In this document: piece after piece, positions 1 to 8,889 of the stretch
How positions within the stretch are numbered: position 1 is the first letter of the stretch
Layout of the letters: the number at the start of each line of letters is the position of its first letter
IMG/VR virus record: IMGVR_UViG_3300049846_000848
Span: 17,384 to 81,383 of that record
Source: a virus
Direction: 5' to 3' (one strand)
Length of the DNA stretch: 64,000 nt
Notes under the pieces: generated by a model
Databases searched by the model: none
What the model was told of the DNA's origin: nothing
What the model saw: only the letters and a program-made list of their open reading frames with translations
Made by a program: the position numbers and the translations under genes

Positions 1-1
1 G

Positions 2-652
2 TATAAGCATCCAGATGCTGAACTAGATGTAGCAGATCAAGATAAGATCTTCCAACTTTACTGCATGGATAGGAAGTCAGTGACATCTATATCTAGGGAG
101 TTAAAGATATCTAGAGAATTGATATCTAACCTAATTAGAAGTAAACAACTCACCAAGCTTCGAGATGATATAATACTTAGTGAACGTAAGGAATTAATTA
201 AAAGTGCTCGTCATAAAATAGCCACCGGATTTAGCGATAACATAACTGTAGCGTCAGAGATAGCCGGGTTCTATAAGCGTAAGTTATTGAAATCAAAGAA
301 AGCCCATGGAGATATATCTCATTTTATCTCTACATTATCGGAAAAAGATTTCTCTATAATGAAATACACCATGGATATTCTACACCGATATGTGCATACA
401 GGATTAAATTCGGAGTTAGCTAAAGGTGATGCCGAAACTAATGCCGCTACAGCCCCGGTAGTAGTGGAGTTCTCCGAGGGGTATAAGCCTGAGTTATTAG
501 AGGATTCTAGATTTAAAGCCGCAGATATCATAAAAAGCGTAGAGGCTAGGACTGCAGCAGAAGAGAAAGAATCAATTGAATTAATTGAAGTAATTGATAC
601 CGATCACGTAAAGGAAATGGATGTCGAAGACGACTCTAAAGATAAATTATAA
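2..652 (+). CDS. terS: Probable terminase small subunit, 5' end outside window
   Basis: The reading frame is open from base 2, and the residues before the first in-window ATG at 65 look like normal coding sequence, so the true start lies upstream of the window. A helix-turn-helix-like stretch (SISRELKISRELISNLI) follows, then a charged helical region and an acidic C-terminus. Its place immediately before the large terminase, with a 32-bp overlap, is the usual one for the small subunit, which binds phage DNA at the packaging start and regulates the motor. The assignment rests on position and the HTH; no family signature is certain. Confidence 0.65.
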   Translation, partial: YKHPDAELDVADQDKIFQLYCMDRKSVTSISRELKISRELISNLIRSKQLTKLRDDIILSERKELIKSARHKIATGFSDNITVASEIAGFYKRKLLKSKKAHGDISHFISTLSEKDFSIMKYTMDILHRYVHTGLNSELAKGDAETNAATAPVVVEFSEGYKPELLEDSRFKAADIIKSVEARTAAEEKESIELIEVIDTDHVKEMDVEDDSKDKL

Positions 653-1979
653 GCCCCATGATGGGCAGCGAGAAGCCTTATCTCAGATTAAAGCTTGTCG
701 CTCTCAATTCATAACCCTCTCCTGTGGTAGAGGCTGGGGTAAGACTACCTTCGTAGCCGGAGATCTAGTATTACCGTTCATGTTAGCTAACCCAGGCTGC
801 CAAGTAATGTGGGTAGCCCCAGTGCTATCTACCGCACGTACCCCAATAGATGAATTCTTTGTACCTAACCTACCTAAGTTTGATGAGCATGGCCGTAAAG
901 TATGGGAATACTTCTGGCAGAAGAACGAGCTCCACCTATACGTAGGGGATAAGGTATCTAAAATATTCTTTAAATCAGCAGATGCACCTGATTCCATAGT
1001 GTCTAAAGGCTACCATCTAATCGTAGTGGATGAGGCTGCTTTAATTAAACGTGAAGTCTTTGAACAACAAATCATAGGATGCGCCCGTAAAGGTAATCCA
1101 TTAGTAGTATTGATATCCACTCCTAGGGGAAAGAATTGGTTCTGGGAGTATTGGCAAAGAGGGCTAAACCCACTAGCTCCTCTATTCGCATCAATACACC
1201 AGCCTTATTTTAAGCGACCTGATTATCCTAACTTCTTAGTAGAGATGATGAAGGTACTACCCGCAGATGTAGTTAGACAAGAGTACTTTGCGGAGTTTGT
1301 TGATAGTGGTGGCCTAGTATTTAAAGGTTTAACCGAGGTATTATTTGGATCAGCAGTCAACTTTAATACCCCTATTCAATACTGGGTAGATCCAGAATCA
1401 GTTATAGACGGCATGGATAGTTATATCTTGGGATGGGATTTGGCTAAGCAACAAGACTATAACGTATTCATGGTGATGAATTGTCGCACTAGGAAGGTAG
1501 TAGAATACCACCGAGAGAATCAGACTGATTATAAGATTCTAGTAGCCAAGGCTAAGGAGCTATCCGAGAAGTACAATAATTGCCCTATCATATATGACCA
1601 TACCGGCGTGGGATCGGGTGTATCTGACTTCCTATCTGATAGTTTAGAGACTATCCCATACCAGTTTACTAATGAATCTAAGAATGAGCTGATCAATACC
1701 CTAATATTATCTATAGGTAATAAGGAAGTAGGCATACCTAATATAAATACTATACGATCAGAGTTAGAAAGTTTTGAATTCATCTTTACTAGAACAGGTA
1801 AACTAAGCTATAATGCTCCTGCAGGCCAACACGATGATACCGTGATAGCCCTAGCCTTATGTAACCTTTATGCCCGTGAACACTTTGGAAGTGACGTGAT
1901 ACAGCAGATAGAGGATAGTATTGGATTAAATAAGACAGCTAATAATTTCTATGATTTTATAGAACAGGACGATGATTAG
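621..1979 (+). CDS. terL: Terminase large subunit
   Basis: This is the ATP-driven packaging motor that also cuts the DNA. The N-terminal ATPase shows Walker A CGRGWGKTT (residues 35-43), Walker B LIVVDEA (133-139) and the coupling motif STPRG (166-170). The C-terminal RNase H-like nuclease shows its three acidic positions in GWDLAKQQDY (D273), YDHTGVG (D326) and HDDTVIAL (D405/D406). The length of 452 aa is normal. The start at 621 overlaps the small-subunit gene, and AAGGA lies about seven bases upstream. It acts at the portal vertex of the procapsid. Confidence 0.96.
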   Translation: MSKTTLKINYKPHDGQREALSQIKACRSQFITLSCGRGWGKTTFVAGDLVLPFMLANPGCQVMWVAPVLSTARTPIDEFFVPNLPKFDEHGRKVWEYFWQKNELHLYVGDKVSKIFFKSADAPDSIVSKGYHLIVVDEAALIKREVFEQQIIGCARKGNPLVVLISTPRGKNWFWEYWQRGLNPLAPLFASIHQPYFKRPDYPNFLVEMMKVLPADVVRQEYFAEFVDSGGLVFKGLTEVLFGSAVNFNTPIQYWVDPESVIDGMDSYILGWDLAKQQDYNVFMVMNCRTRKVVEYHRENQTDYKILVAKAKELSEKYNNCPIIYDHTGVGSGVSDFLSDSLETIPYQFTNESKNELINTLILSIGNKEVGIPNINTIRSELESFEFIFTRTGKLSYNAPAGQHDDTVIALALCNLYAREHFGSDVIQQIEDSIGLNKTANNFYDFIEQDDD

Positions 1980-1987
1980 CCTAATAT

Positions 1988-2003
1988 CGTATAATTACTA
2001 GAG
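1988..2003 (+). promoter_or_regulatory. Putative late promoter, copy A
   Basis: CGTATAATTACTAGAG lies between terL and the portal gene, 22 bases from the -10-like TATAAT to the portal ATG. The same 10-mer recurs at nine other places. No -35 hexamer is visible. The GAGAGG that serves as the portal ribosome binding site partly overlaps the motif. Confidence 0.65.
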
Positions 2004-2016
2004 AGGTTCTATCCCT

Positions 2017-4908
2017 ATGGGTTTATTCGACTTTTTCAAATCTCGCAAGAATATAGAACCTACTATCAAGGACTTAGCTCAAGAGGTAATCGACCAACTA
2101 GAGGTCGACGACGTTAAATCTCTGACTGCTTTTGATCCTATAGTAGGGGGTGCTAATAGCATATCATCTGAAAATATATCACTCACTAAGCAGGACGCTC
2201 AGCGCCTGTACATATCTGATATCTGGATCTACTCAGCCATAAACGCCATAGCATCTACTGTATCCTCTATCCCGTTAGTCACTAAAGTTAAGAAAGTTAC
2301 TCAAGGAAAGGTCAGCTACGAGATTAATACCGAGACTGAATTACAAGCCCTAATATCATACCCTAACCCATACTGCAGCATTACTGAGCTCCTAGCTTTA
2401 ATAGCCATAGATCTAAACTCTACGGGAGAAGCATTCCTATACCTTGATGGTATCGGTCGAGGATCTATGTATAAGATGCCTAAGGCTATCTATAGATTGA
2501 ACCCTGCCATGATAGAGACTGTAGAATCAGACAAGGGACCTTTCGTAGACCATTATAAACTGGTTAGCGAATATGGTGAGGTTAGATATAGCCCTAAAGA
2601 GATATGTCACATTAGATTACCTAATCCATTCTCTAACCTACAAGGGTTATCGCCCCTAGTAGCGGCTTTCCAGAATATCAAGTTAGATAGAATGATAACC
2701 GAGCATGAGGTTAACTTTTATCAAAAAGGGGCTAGACTAGGTGGAGTTCTAACTCATACTAAAGCCCTAACTAAGCAACAACTATCAGCTATCCAGCGAT
2801 CATTCGAGTCTAACTATACCGGGCATAGGAATACCCACCGTACCTTAGTACTTCCGTCAGGGATGGAATATAAAGTAATCTCTGGTAGTTCTAGTGATTC
2901 TCAGACCTTAGAGAAGGCTAAGTACAACCGTGATGCCATAATCTCTGCGTTAAAAGTACCGCCAATTAAGTTAGGTTTTTTAGAGCAAGCATCCTACTCT
3001 AATGCTGAGGTTCAAGAGAAATTCTATTACTCAGATACTATCCTACCTTTGTTGACTTTAATCCAGAACTCATTGAATTTACACGGGTTTATCACTCCAC
3101 CTGACTATTCAATCTTATTAGAATTTGATACCTCCAACATAACTGCTCTACGTGAAGACTACAATATGCTAGCTGAGACAGCTGAGCGTATGATTAAAGC
3201 TGGCTTAACTATAGACGAAGTCAGAGAAATGATCTGGAAAAAGGAAGCCCTCAATCTTCCTACTACCATGGTACCCTATACTGCTGCTGAAATAGCTGCA
3301 CTAGAAGCTAAGCGTAATCCCCAGCCACCTACTCCATCAGAGGACGTACAACACGAAGTAGATATGCAGCCGGAGGAGAAGTCCCTGGCTACTAAAGAAC
3401 TACCCTCAGGCGACATGCCTCACATATCCCAAGATGTAATAGACTCACAGGCTACCTTCCAAGATAGAGTGGCTCAACTAACTTCAGCCTTTATAACTCA
3501 GGGCGTACCTCCAGCGGATGCTGCTAGGGGGGCCGTAGAACAAGCTATGCAAGAGTATGGCTTACCTGGGGCTACTACTCAACCTCAAACAGAACCTACT
3601 CCGGCTCCAGAGAATATAGGTGGAACTACTCCTGCACTAACTAAAGAAGAAGTAAAGAAGCCAGAGACTCCAAAGCAAGAACATTGCCATAAGGTAACTA
3701 TCGGTGAGTTAGTATGTACCACCAGCATGTCTGAGCCAGGCCCAGAGCATACTCATATCTTGTTTTATAAAGACCGCAATATAGAATCAAGCAAGCCTAT
3801 AGCTACCCCAGATGGCCATAAGCATACTTACGACCTACCAGATACAGAGTCAGATGCATCTACACAAGAGCACATGAACAATGAAGGTAAGGACGTAAAG
3901 GTAGAGCGTCAGCCGGGGGAGTCTCTAGATGATTGCGTCTCTAGGGCTATTCCTAAGCTATTAGACGAGGGTTATAGCCGTGACCAAGCTGTAGCTATGG
4001 CTTATTCAATGTGTGAGCTACCAAAGAATCAAGACGAGAGTAAAGATATAACTCCTGAGGTCAGTGATCCCTGGACTAACATAGCTCAATCTAAGAAAGA
4101 AGCTATGCTAACTGTCTACAAGAATTTCCAGGATAAGACCGAGAAACTAGTAACCGAGCGAGAGAAAGAGTTAGGAGAGTTCTTTGCGGGGTATAAAGAG
4201 ATTATAGTTAAAGGCGTTAAGCGAGAAGCTAAGCGCCTAGATAAGGCTTGGAAGACCAAAGCCAACGATGATGATGTTCGTAAAATCTTAAATCTAAAAG
4301 AACTAGATGCCTATGTCGCTGCTTGGATAGCTAAGCATCATCCCTCCCTAGCTGAATCAATTAAACAAGGCTATGACAATACTCTTCCAGGTATTACTAT
4401 AGATTTTACTTTAACTGATCCTATAGTCGAAGCCTTGATGAAAGAGATAGAACTAGATCAAGTTAAATTATACGATGAGACTACCCGCAAGCAACTAGCC
4501 ACTGTACTATCGGAGCAGTTCGCTAATGGTGCTACAATAACTGAAATAGGTAGGGCTATTAGTAGGAAGTTTGATCAAATCTCTGCAGGCAGAGCCCAGA
4601 CCATAGCGCGTACAGAGGTGCTATCCGCCTATAGTGAAGCCGAAGAATTACGTCAAGACGAGATAGAGAAATCATTCCCAGATCAAAAGATTAAGCGTAC
4701 TTGGATCACCATGCTAGATGAATTCGTACGCGATGGGAGCTCTCATCCAGCTAACCACGTAAAATTACATGGAGTGGAGAAACTTAGAGGTAAAGCCTTC
4801 GACGATGGATTGTCAAAACTAGAATATCCCCGCGATCCATCAGGTGCTGCCGGCTCAGTCATTAACTGTCGCTGCACCCTTCTAAAAGAACTCGTAGGTA
4901 AGGAGTAA
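2017..4908 (+). CDS. Portal protein fused to MuF-like head morphogenesis domain
   Basis: Residues about 50-430 match HK97-type portal proteins, which form the dodecameric DNA channel at one capsid vertex. After a Pro-rich linker come a His-rich stretch (EHCHKV, EHTH, GHKHTYD, 555-605) and a module with CVSRAIPKLL and AMAYSMC (640-666) that I recall from other phage head proteins. Residues about 820-957 form a Mu gpF-like domain with ARTE (864-867), spaced His residues (910, 914, 918) and the closing INCRC (949-953). At 963 aa it is far longer than a normal portal of 400-550 aa. The fusion is continuous, with no frameshift. Confidence 0.9.
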   Translation: MGLFDFFKSRKNIEPTIKDLAQEVIDQLEVDDVKSLTAFDPIVGGANSISSENISLTKQDAQRLYISDIWIYSAINAIASTVSSIPLVTKVKKVTQGKVSYEINTETELQALISYPNPYCSITELLALIAIDLNSTGEAFLYLDGIGRGSMYKMPKAIYRLNPAMIETVESDKGPFVDHYKLVSEYGEVRYSPKEICHIRLPNPFSNLQGLSPLVAAFQNIKLDRMITEHEVNFYQKGARLGGVLTHTKALTKQQLSAIQRSFESNYTGHRNTHRTLVLPSGMEYKVISGSSSDSQTLEKAKYNRDAIISALKVPPIKLGFLEQASYSNAEVQEKFYYSDTILPLLTLIQNSLNLHGFITPPDYSILLEFDTSNITALREDYNMLAETAERMIKAGLTIDEVREMIWKKEALNLPTTMVPYTAAEIAALEAKRNPQPPTPSEDVQHEVDMQPEEKSLATKELPSGDMPHISQDVIDSQATFQDRVAQLTSAFITQGVPPADAARGAVEQAMQEYGLPGATTQPQTEPTPAPENIGGTTPALTKEEVKKPETPKQEHCHKVTIGELVCTTSMSEPGPEHTHILFYKDRNIESSKPIATPDGHKHTYDLPDTESDASTQEHMNNEGKDVKVERQPGESLDDCVSRAIPKLLDEGYSRDQAVAMAYSMCELPKNQDESKDITPEVSDPWTNIAQSKKEAMLTVYKNFQDKTEKLVTEREKELGEFFAGYKEIIVKGVKREAKRLDKAWKTKANDDDVRKILNLKELDAYVAAWIAKHHPSLAESIKQGYDNTLPGITIDFTLTDPIVEALMKEIELDQVKLYDETTRKQLATVLSEQFANGATITEIGRAISRKFDQISAGRAQTIARTEVLSAYSEAEELRQDEIEKSFPDQKIKRTWITMLDEFVRDGSSHPANHVKLHGVEKLRGKAFDDGLSKLEYPRDPSGAAGSVINCRCTLLKELVGKE

Positions 4909-4913
4909 CACAA

Positions 4914-6044
4914 ATGCAGAAATTAGAATTTAAATGGGCTATTAAAGCCTTAGACTATGAGAAGAAAGCTGCCGGAGGTTCCGGTAAATTAACTATAGAG
5001 GGATTCGCATCCACCCCAGACCGCGACCGTGTAAAAGATATAGTAATCCCACAAGCCTTCCAAAATTACTTGGCTAAATTTTTAGAAACTGGTACAATGT
5101 TATTAAATCATGACCCTTCAACTCCAGTCGGAAGATGGACTGAGGCGAAGGTAACTGATGCTGGCTTATACGTTAAAGGCTTTATATCGGAGACAGAGAA
5201 AGATCTCCAAACTAAGATCAAGGAAGGTATCTATTCTACATTATCTATTGGTTTTAATACCCTAGAACAAGAATGGAATGCAGCCCTAGAATCTAATGTT
5301 ATCAAGGAGTTAGAGCTTCTTGAGGTATCAGTAGTAACTATTCCAGCTAACCCAGAAGCACGATTTCAAGTAGCTGAAGTACAAGCTGGCAAGAGTTTAG
5401 AAGTAGATGCAGCTAAAGCTTTATCTACCGAAGCAGTACTAGGAGCCTTTATTATTGATGAGTTAGCCGATGGTACTACGTATAATTATAAGTACGTACG
5501 CGGCTTAGTAGCTAAGTCCCTAGCAGTAGATGAGAACGAATTAGACCAAGCGTATGTTGCAGTTATCCTAAACGAAGAAGAGGATGCTATGAATATAAAG
5601 CAATCAATAAAAGAAATTCAAGCACAGCTAGAGACGGAGAAGAAATCCACTACAGTAGAGACTACTGAAGTTAAGGAAACTCCAGTAGCTGAAACTAAGT
5701 CAGCTCCCTCACTAGAGGAATTAGCTGGAATAGTAGCTGGATTAGCTGAACAAATTAAATCTATCGAAGCCTCTATAACTGAGGTTAAATCTCTTGTTAC
5801 TCAAAAATCTGAAGTCGTTGAGGAAGCTAAGGCTGCTAAGCCTAAGCAAGGCGAAGACGGATCTATGTGTGAGGAAGAAGAGGATATGATGGACGAGGAA
5901 AAAAAGCCTTGTGAAGATAAGAAAAAAGAAGAAGTAGCACAAGAGACTAAGTCGCTAGACGAAGAGGAGCAAGCTATCTCTGCGTTAGAGGCAGAATGTC
6001 TAGCTCTTGAAAATGAAATATTAGAAATTGAATTAGGTAAGTAA
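4914..6044 (+). CDS. Prohead protease with scaffold-like C-terminus
   Basis: This HK97-family serine protease would mature the capsid. The N-terminal domain has the expected catalytic positions: His66 in LLNHD, Ser111 in TLSIGF and Glu137 in LLEVSVVTIPANP. From about residue 225 onward the protein is a charged, coiled-coil-like region rich in Glu and Lys, ending in a very acidic stretch (about 315-350). That is typical of a fused scaffolding segment. Residues 165-225 form an extra small domain of unknown role. A good ribosome site (AAGGAG) precedes the ATG. It lies directly between portal and capsid genes. Confidence 0.9.
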   Translation: MQKLEFKWAIKALDYEKKAAGGSGKLTIEGFASTPDRDRVKDIVIPQAFQNYLAKFLETGTMLLNHDPSTPVGRWTEAKVTDAGLYVKGFISETEKDLQTKIKEGIYSTLSIGFNTLEQEWNAALESNVIKELELLEVSVVTIPANPEARFQVAEVQAGKSLEVDAAKALSTEAVLGAFIIDELADGTTYNYKYVRGLVAKSLAVDENELDQAYVAVILNEEEDAMNIKQSIKEIQAQLETEKKSTTVETTEVKETPVAETKSAPSLEELAGIVAGLAEQIKSIEASITEVKSLVTQKSEVVEEAKAAKPKQGEDGSMCEEEEDMMDEEKKPCEDKKKEEVAQETKSLDEEEQAISALEAECLALENEILEIELGK

Positions 6045-6054
6045 TATAGAACTA

Positions 6055-6069
6055 ACCTGGGACCCAGGT
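6055..6069. promoter_or_regulatory. Perfect inverted repeat in the capsid gene leader
   Basis: ACCTGGG-A-CCCAGGT is a 7-bp perfect inverted repeat with a one-base centre, 28 bases before the capsid ATG. It could be a protein-binding site or an RNA processing or stability element. No late-promoter motif lies in this gap, so capsid expression may start from this leader or from upstream. The role is unproven. Confidence 0.35.
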
Positions 6070-6096
6070 AGTATTAACCACCATAGGAGTATATTT

Positions 6097-7446
6097 ATGG
6101 AAAACAAGAAAGAGGCGCTGGTAGCTCGGCAAGAAGAGCTGATGAAACAAAAGGCAGCCCTCCAGTCGAACACCAAGAGCGAAGTGACTGTTAAATCTGC
6201 TCTTAGTGGCTGGGGAGTAAAGAGCTTTGACGAACTAGTCGGAGTTGCATCACACAAGGAAGACGGTCTATTCGGTGTTAACGTAGCCGACAAGAGATTC
6301 GCTTACCTTTCAGCTGAGAAGCGGGAAGCAGTAAAGAATCTTAAAGAAGCTACTGATATCGCCATTATGGAATCAGTTCTTTTTAAGAGATCAGTAAAAG
6401 AAACTCAAGCTTACAATACAATGATTATACCAATCGTTGAAAAAGCTTTCGGTATCTCTTCTGGTAGCGACGGTTTTGAGTGGATTCCTACAGGAGTTTC
6501 TACTTCATATATCGATGAATTTAATTTGGAAAGAAAGGTATCATCTCTTTTTCAAGAGATCCGTATGCCAACTAACCCATTTAAGTTCCCAGTTCTTACT
6601 AACGGTGCAGTAGCTCGTCTTCTTGCCCCAGTAAGCGCTGTATCTCCAAAGCAAAGCTTCGACACTGATTCTACAATCACTTTCGACGCAGTTAAATTGT
6701 CTAGCCAGTATCTTCTTCCAGAAGAACTTAGCGAAGATTCAGCTGTAGCCATCCTCCAAGTTATTCGTCAAGAACTAGTTGAAGGAATGGAAAAGTCAAT
6801 TGAAATCGCTATCCTTAACGGAGATACAACTGGTCCTCACATGGATGCATTCTCTGTACTTGGTACAGGAGCTGCTCCTGCTGCTGATTCTCCTGAAAAA
6901 GCTTGGATGGGACTTCGTAAGAGAGCTTTCGCTGCTGGCGCTGCTGCTCAACACGATGCTGGTGGAGATCGTTTGATTTCTCAAGATATCGTTACTGTTC
7001 GTGAGAAGATGGGAAAATTCGGAGTTAATCCTCGTGATCTTGCTTTAATCGCTGGTCCTCGTGGATATAATCAACTTATCGACCTAGACGAAGTTACTAC
7101 TCTTGAGAAGTATGGCCAATCAGCTACTATCCTCTCTGGAGAATTAGCTCGCGTTTATGGTATCCCAGTCATCGTATCTGAATATATGAGAGAAGATCTT
7201 GACGCCACTGGTGTTAATATCCTTCTTGCAGACAATAAGATAGCTATGCTTCTTGTTAACCGCCGAAGATTTATGGTAGGCTTACGCCGCGCCCTTCAAA
7301 TCAGAGTCGAGAAGAACAAGACCGACTATGATGCTACTGACCTAGTATCATACGCTCGATACGCTTTCCAAGGTGTATTGAAGGCTGATGGATCTAACTA
7401 CTCTAGCGAGAGCTCAGTAGCTATGATTCGTAACATCGGAGCATAA
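6097..7446 (+). CDS. Major capsid protein, HK97 fold
   Basis: This is the main shell protein. Residues 1-30 form a charged helix of the kind removed or used as a delta-like scaffold. The body has the HK97 pattern, including a C-terminal LLVNRRRFMVGLRRALQIRVE region typical of the A-domain and P-domain end. Position after the protease and before a strong terminator agrees. Codon use differs from the neighbours: leucine is mostly CTT here, against TTA and CTA in the portal and terminase, as expected for the most highly translated gene. RBS TAGGAG precedes the ATG. Confidence 0.9.
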   Translation: MENKKEALVARQEELMKQKAALQSNTKSEVTVKSALSGWGVKSFDELVGVASHKEDGLFGVNVADKRFAYLSAEKREAVKNLKEATDIAIMESVLFKRSVKETQAYNTMIIPIVEKAFGISSGSDGFEWIPTGVSTSYIDEFNLERKVSSLFQEIRMPTNPFKFPVLTNGAVARLLAPVSAVSPKQSFDTDSTITFDAVKLSSQYLLPEELSEDSAVAILQVIRQELVEGMEKSIEIAILNGDTTGPHMDAFSVLGTGAAPAADSPEKAWMGLRKRAFAAGAAAQHDAGGDRLISQDIVTVREKMGKFGVNPRDLALIAGPRGYNQLIDLDEVTTLEKYGQSATILSGELARVYGIPVIVSEYMREDLDATGVNILLADNKIAMLLVNRRRFMVGLRRALQIRVEKNKTDYDATDLVSYARYAFQGVLKADGSNYSSESSVAMIRNIGA

Positions 7447-7471
7447 TACTTCGAGGTTAAATTAAATCCCT

Positions 7472-7506
7472 AAGGGGCGGGGCTCATGCCTCGCCCTTTT
7501 TATTTT
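7472..7506 (+). terminator. Strong intrinsic terminator after the capsid gene
   Basis: The stem GGGCGGGGC (7475-7483) pairs with GCCTCGCCC (7488-7496) around a TCAT loop, with one G-U pair. It is followed by a T-rich tail (7497-7506). This should end or attenuate transcription after the capsid gene. The next gene's ribosome site begins just past the T tract. Confidence 0.9.
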
Positions 7507-7516
7507 GGAGGGTGAC

Positions 7517-7753
7517 ATGAAGTTAAAATCTAAGGTTAAGTGTAAAGGAAAGTATAAAGGTAACATCGATGGCCAGGTAAAGGAAGTATCTGCCGGGGAT
7601 GAATTCCTTTGTGACCCATGGTTAGCTTATAAGCTAATAGCTCACTACCCAGCTATCTTTGAGATCATAGGATCAGAGAGTGTAGGGGAGCTACCTAAAA
7701 AGAAGTTTGAAGTAGAACAAAACAAGATCTTAGCTGACTACGAGAGTAAATAA
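7517..7753 (+). CDS. Small head-region protein, unknown
   Basis: A 78-aa protein with a Lys-rich N-terminus (KLKSKVKCKGKYKG) followed by a compact region with DPWLAYKLIAHYP. I chose the ATG at 7517 because GGAGGGTG sits just before it; the in-frame TTG at 7505 lies inside the terminator tail. It follows the capsid gene and overlaps the next start by one base. Small proteins in this position are often head-decoration or head-completion factors, but I recognise no family. Confidence 0.75.
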   Translation: MKLKSKVKCKGKYKGNIDGQVKEVSAGDEFLCDPWLAYKLIAHYPAIFEIIGSESVGELPKKKFEVEQNKILADYESK

Positions 7754-8580
7754 TGGCTATAGCAGTAAACCGCCCTAGCTTAAAGTTATTCGAGACTAGA
7801 CAGATCGTAGACTTTAAAGCTGGCAGCGGAGCAGGATTCCAAGACTTTACTATCCAAGAAGGTTCTAGGATCATCGTTTCATTGATCGTCCGTAACTTGA
7901 GTGGCGGTGGTAGCGTAGATCTATCTATCGAAAACTCCGGTGACGGAGATAACTGGCTAGAAGTATTAAGCTTTAGCGCCGGAGTTAATGGTATAAGTCA
8001 GAAGATCTATTCAGACTTCCACGGTATATTCCGTATTAACTACATAGTATCTGGATTAGCCGACGTTAAAGTCATAATCACTGTAAGAGATAACTCAGCC
8101 TCTACCTTTATTGAGAACGCTAATCTATTAGTCGATATAGATCATACTAAAGGCGATTCAGTCCAAGTAGGTGATGGCGAGGATGTATTAGCGGTTAACG
8201 ACGACGGTTCCATCAACGTACAACTAGTAGAGAATGCCAACTCTCGTCATTATATGTTTGCAGATAATACCATCAATCCTAACGTAGACGGTTATGGGTA
8301 TAAGCAGATAGCCTCTTATACCGCAATAGACAGCCTAGACCGCATACGTAAAATGTATGTCCATAGTCAAGGCTCTGCCCAGATTAGAATGCTTATAGAC
8401 GGGCAAGAGGTACGAGTAAAGGACGTAGATCCAATGACTTCAGTAGCTGAGATAGTATTTGAAGTACCTAAGCCATTGATAGTAGGAAACGTATTGACGA
8501 TTCAGGCACGTATAGCACCAGAAATAAAGAAGCCTATATTATTTAGGACTATAGCTATCGAAGCTTATAAAGCATCCTAA
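7753..8580 (+). CDS. Beta-rich virion protein, unknown
   Basis: A 275-aa protein without membrane segments, rich in beta-strand pattern, Gly, Asp and Asn. It has the segment VNDDGSINVQL, a motif type also seen in the 267-aa protein three genes on. The start overlaps the previous stop (TAATG), so translation is probably coupled. It lies among head genes, so a capsid decoration or vertex-appendage role is likely but inferred from context only. Confidence 0.7.
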   Translation: MAIAVNRPSLKLFETRQIVDFKAGSGAGFQDFTIQEGSRIIVSLIVRNLSGGGSVDLSIENSGDGDNWLEVLSFSAGVNGISQKIYSDFHGIFRINYIVSGLADVKVIITVRDNSASTFIENANLLVDIDHTKGDSVQVGDGEDVLAVNDDGSINVQLVENANSRHYMFADNTINPNVDGYGYKQIASYTAIDSLDRIRKMYVHSQGSAQIRMLIDGQEVRVKDVDPMTSVAEIVFEVPKPLIVGNVLTIQARIAPEIKKPILFRTIAIEAYKAS

Positions 8581-8581
8581 C

Positions 8582-8591
8582 CGTATAATTA
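8582..8591 (+). promoter_or_regulatory. Putative late promoter, copy B
   Basis: CGTATAATTA starts two bases after the previous stop and lies 19 bases (from TATAAT) before the ATG at 8608. The flanking CTAGAG extension seen in other copies is absent. There is no recognisable -35. Confidence 0.55.
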
Positions 8592-8607
8592 AATAAAGGA
8601 ATATAGC

Positions 8608-8865
8608 ATGGAAATTATAGTAAGCCAAGATGGTACGTCTTTAAAGGTAGTTAAGTCTCTACAAGAAGAGATTGATACCACCAAAGACCCGGAGCTTAAG
8701 GCCAAGCTCGAAGCTTTCCAGCGTGAATTTGTATCGATAAAGGCGCAGGAGCAGGCGTATCGTGAGCTATTAGAGCCAGGTCTTAAACGACTAGGCGATA
8801 AGCTCAAGGACTTTAACAAAAGCGACTCACCCCCACCTGTACCACCAGAAGCAGTAAAGCCCTAA
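8608..8865 (+). CDS. Small coiled-coil protein, unknown
   Basis: An 85-aa protein whose residues 15-70 are strongly helical and charged with heptad-like spacing, ending in a Pro-rich tail (SPPPVPPEAVKP). RBS AAAGGA precedes the ATG. It directly follows late-promoter copy B and lies among head genes. A scaffold, chaperone or fibre-trimerising role would fit, but none can be shown. Confidence 0.7.
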   Translation: MEIIVSQDGTSLKVVKSLQEEIDTTKDPELKAKLEAFQREFVSIKAQEQAYRELLEPGLKRLGDKLKDFNKSDSPPPVPPEAVKP

Positions 8866-8889
8866 TAGGTAGGGCAGTGGGAGGATAAT

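Noticed and set aside
5479-5494. CGTATAATTA inside the protease gene
   Set aside because: It matches the late motif exactly but lies mid-gene with codons Thr-Tyr-Asn-Tyr, and no gene starts close downstream. Kept out of the promoter list; it could be internal.
5900-5906. A_AAA_AAG slip site in the protease gene
   Set aside because: It is the same heptamer as in the tail chaperone gene, but the -1 frame meets a stop after two codons, so no extended product results.
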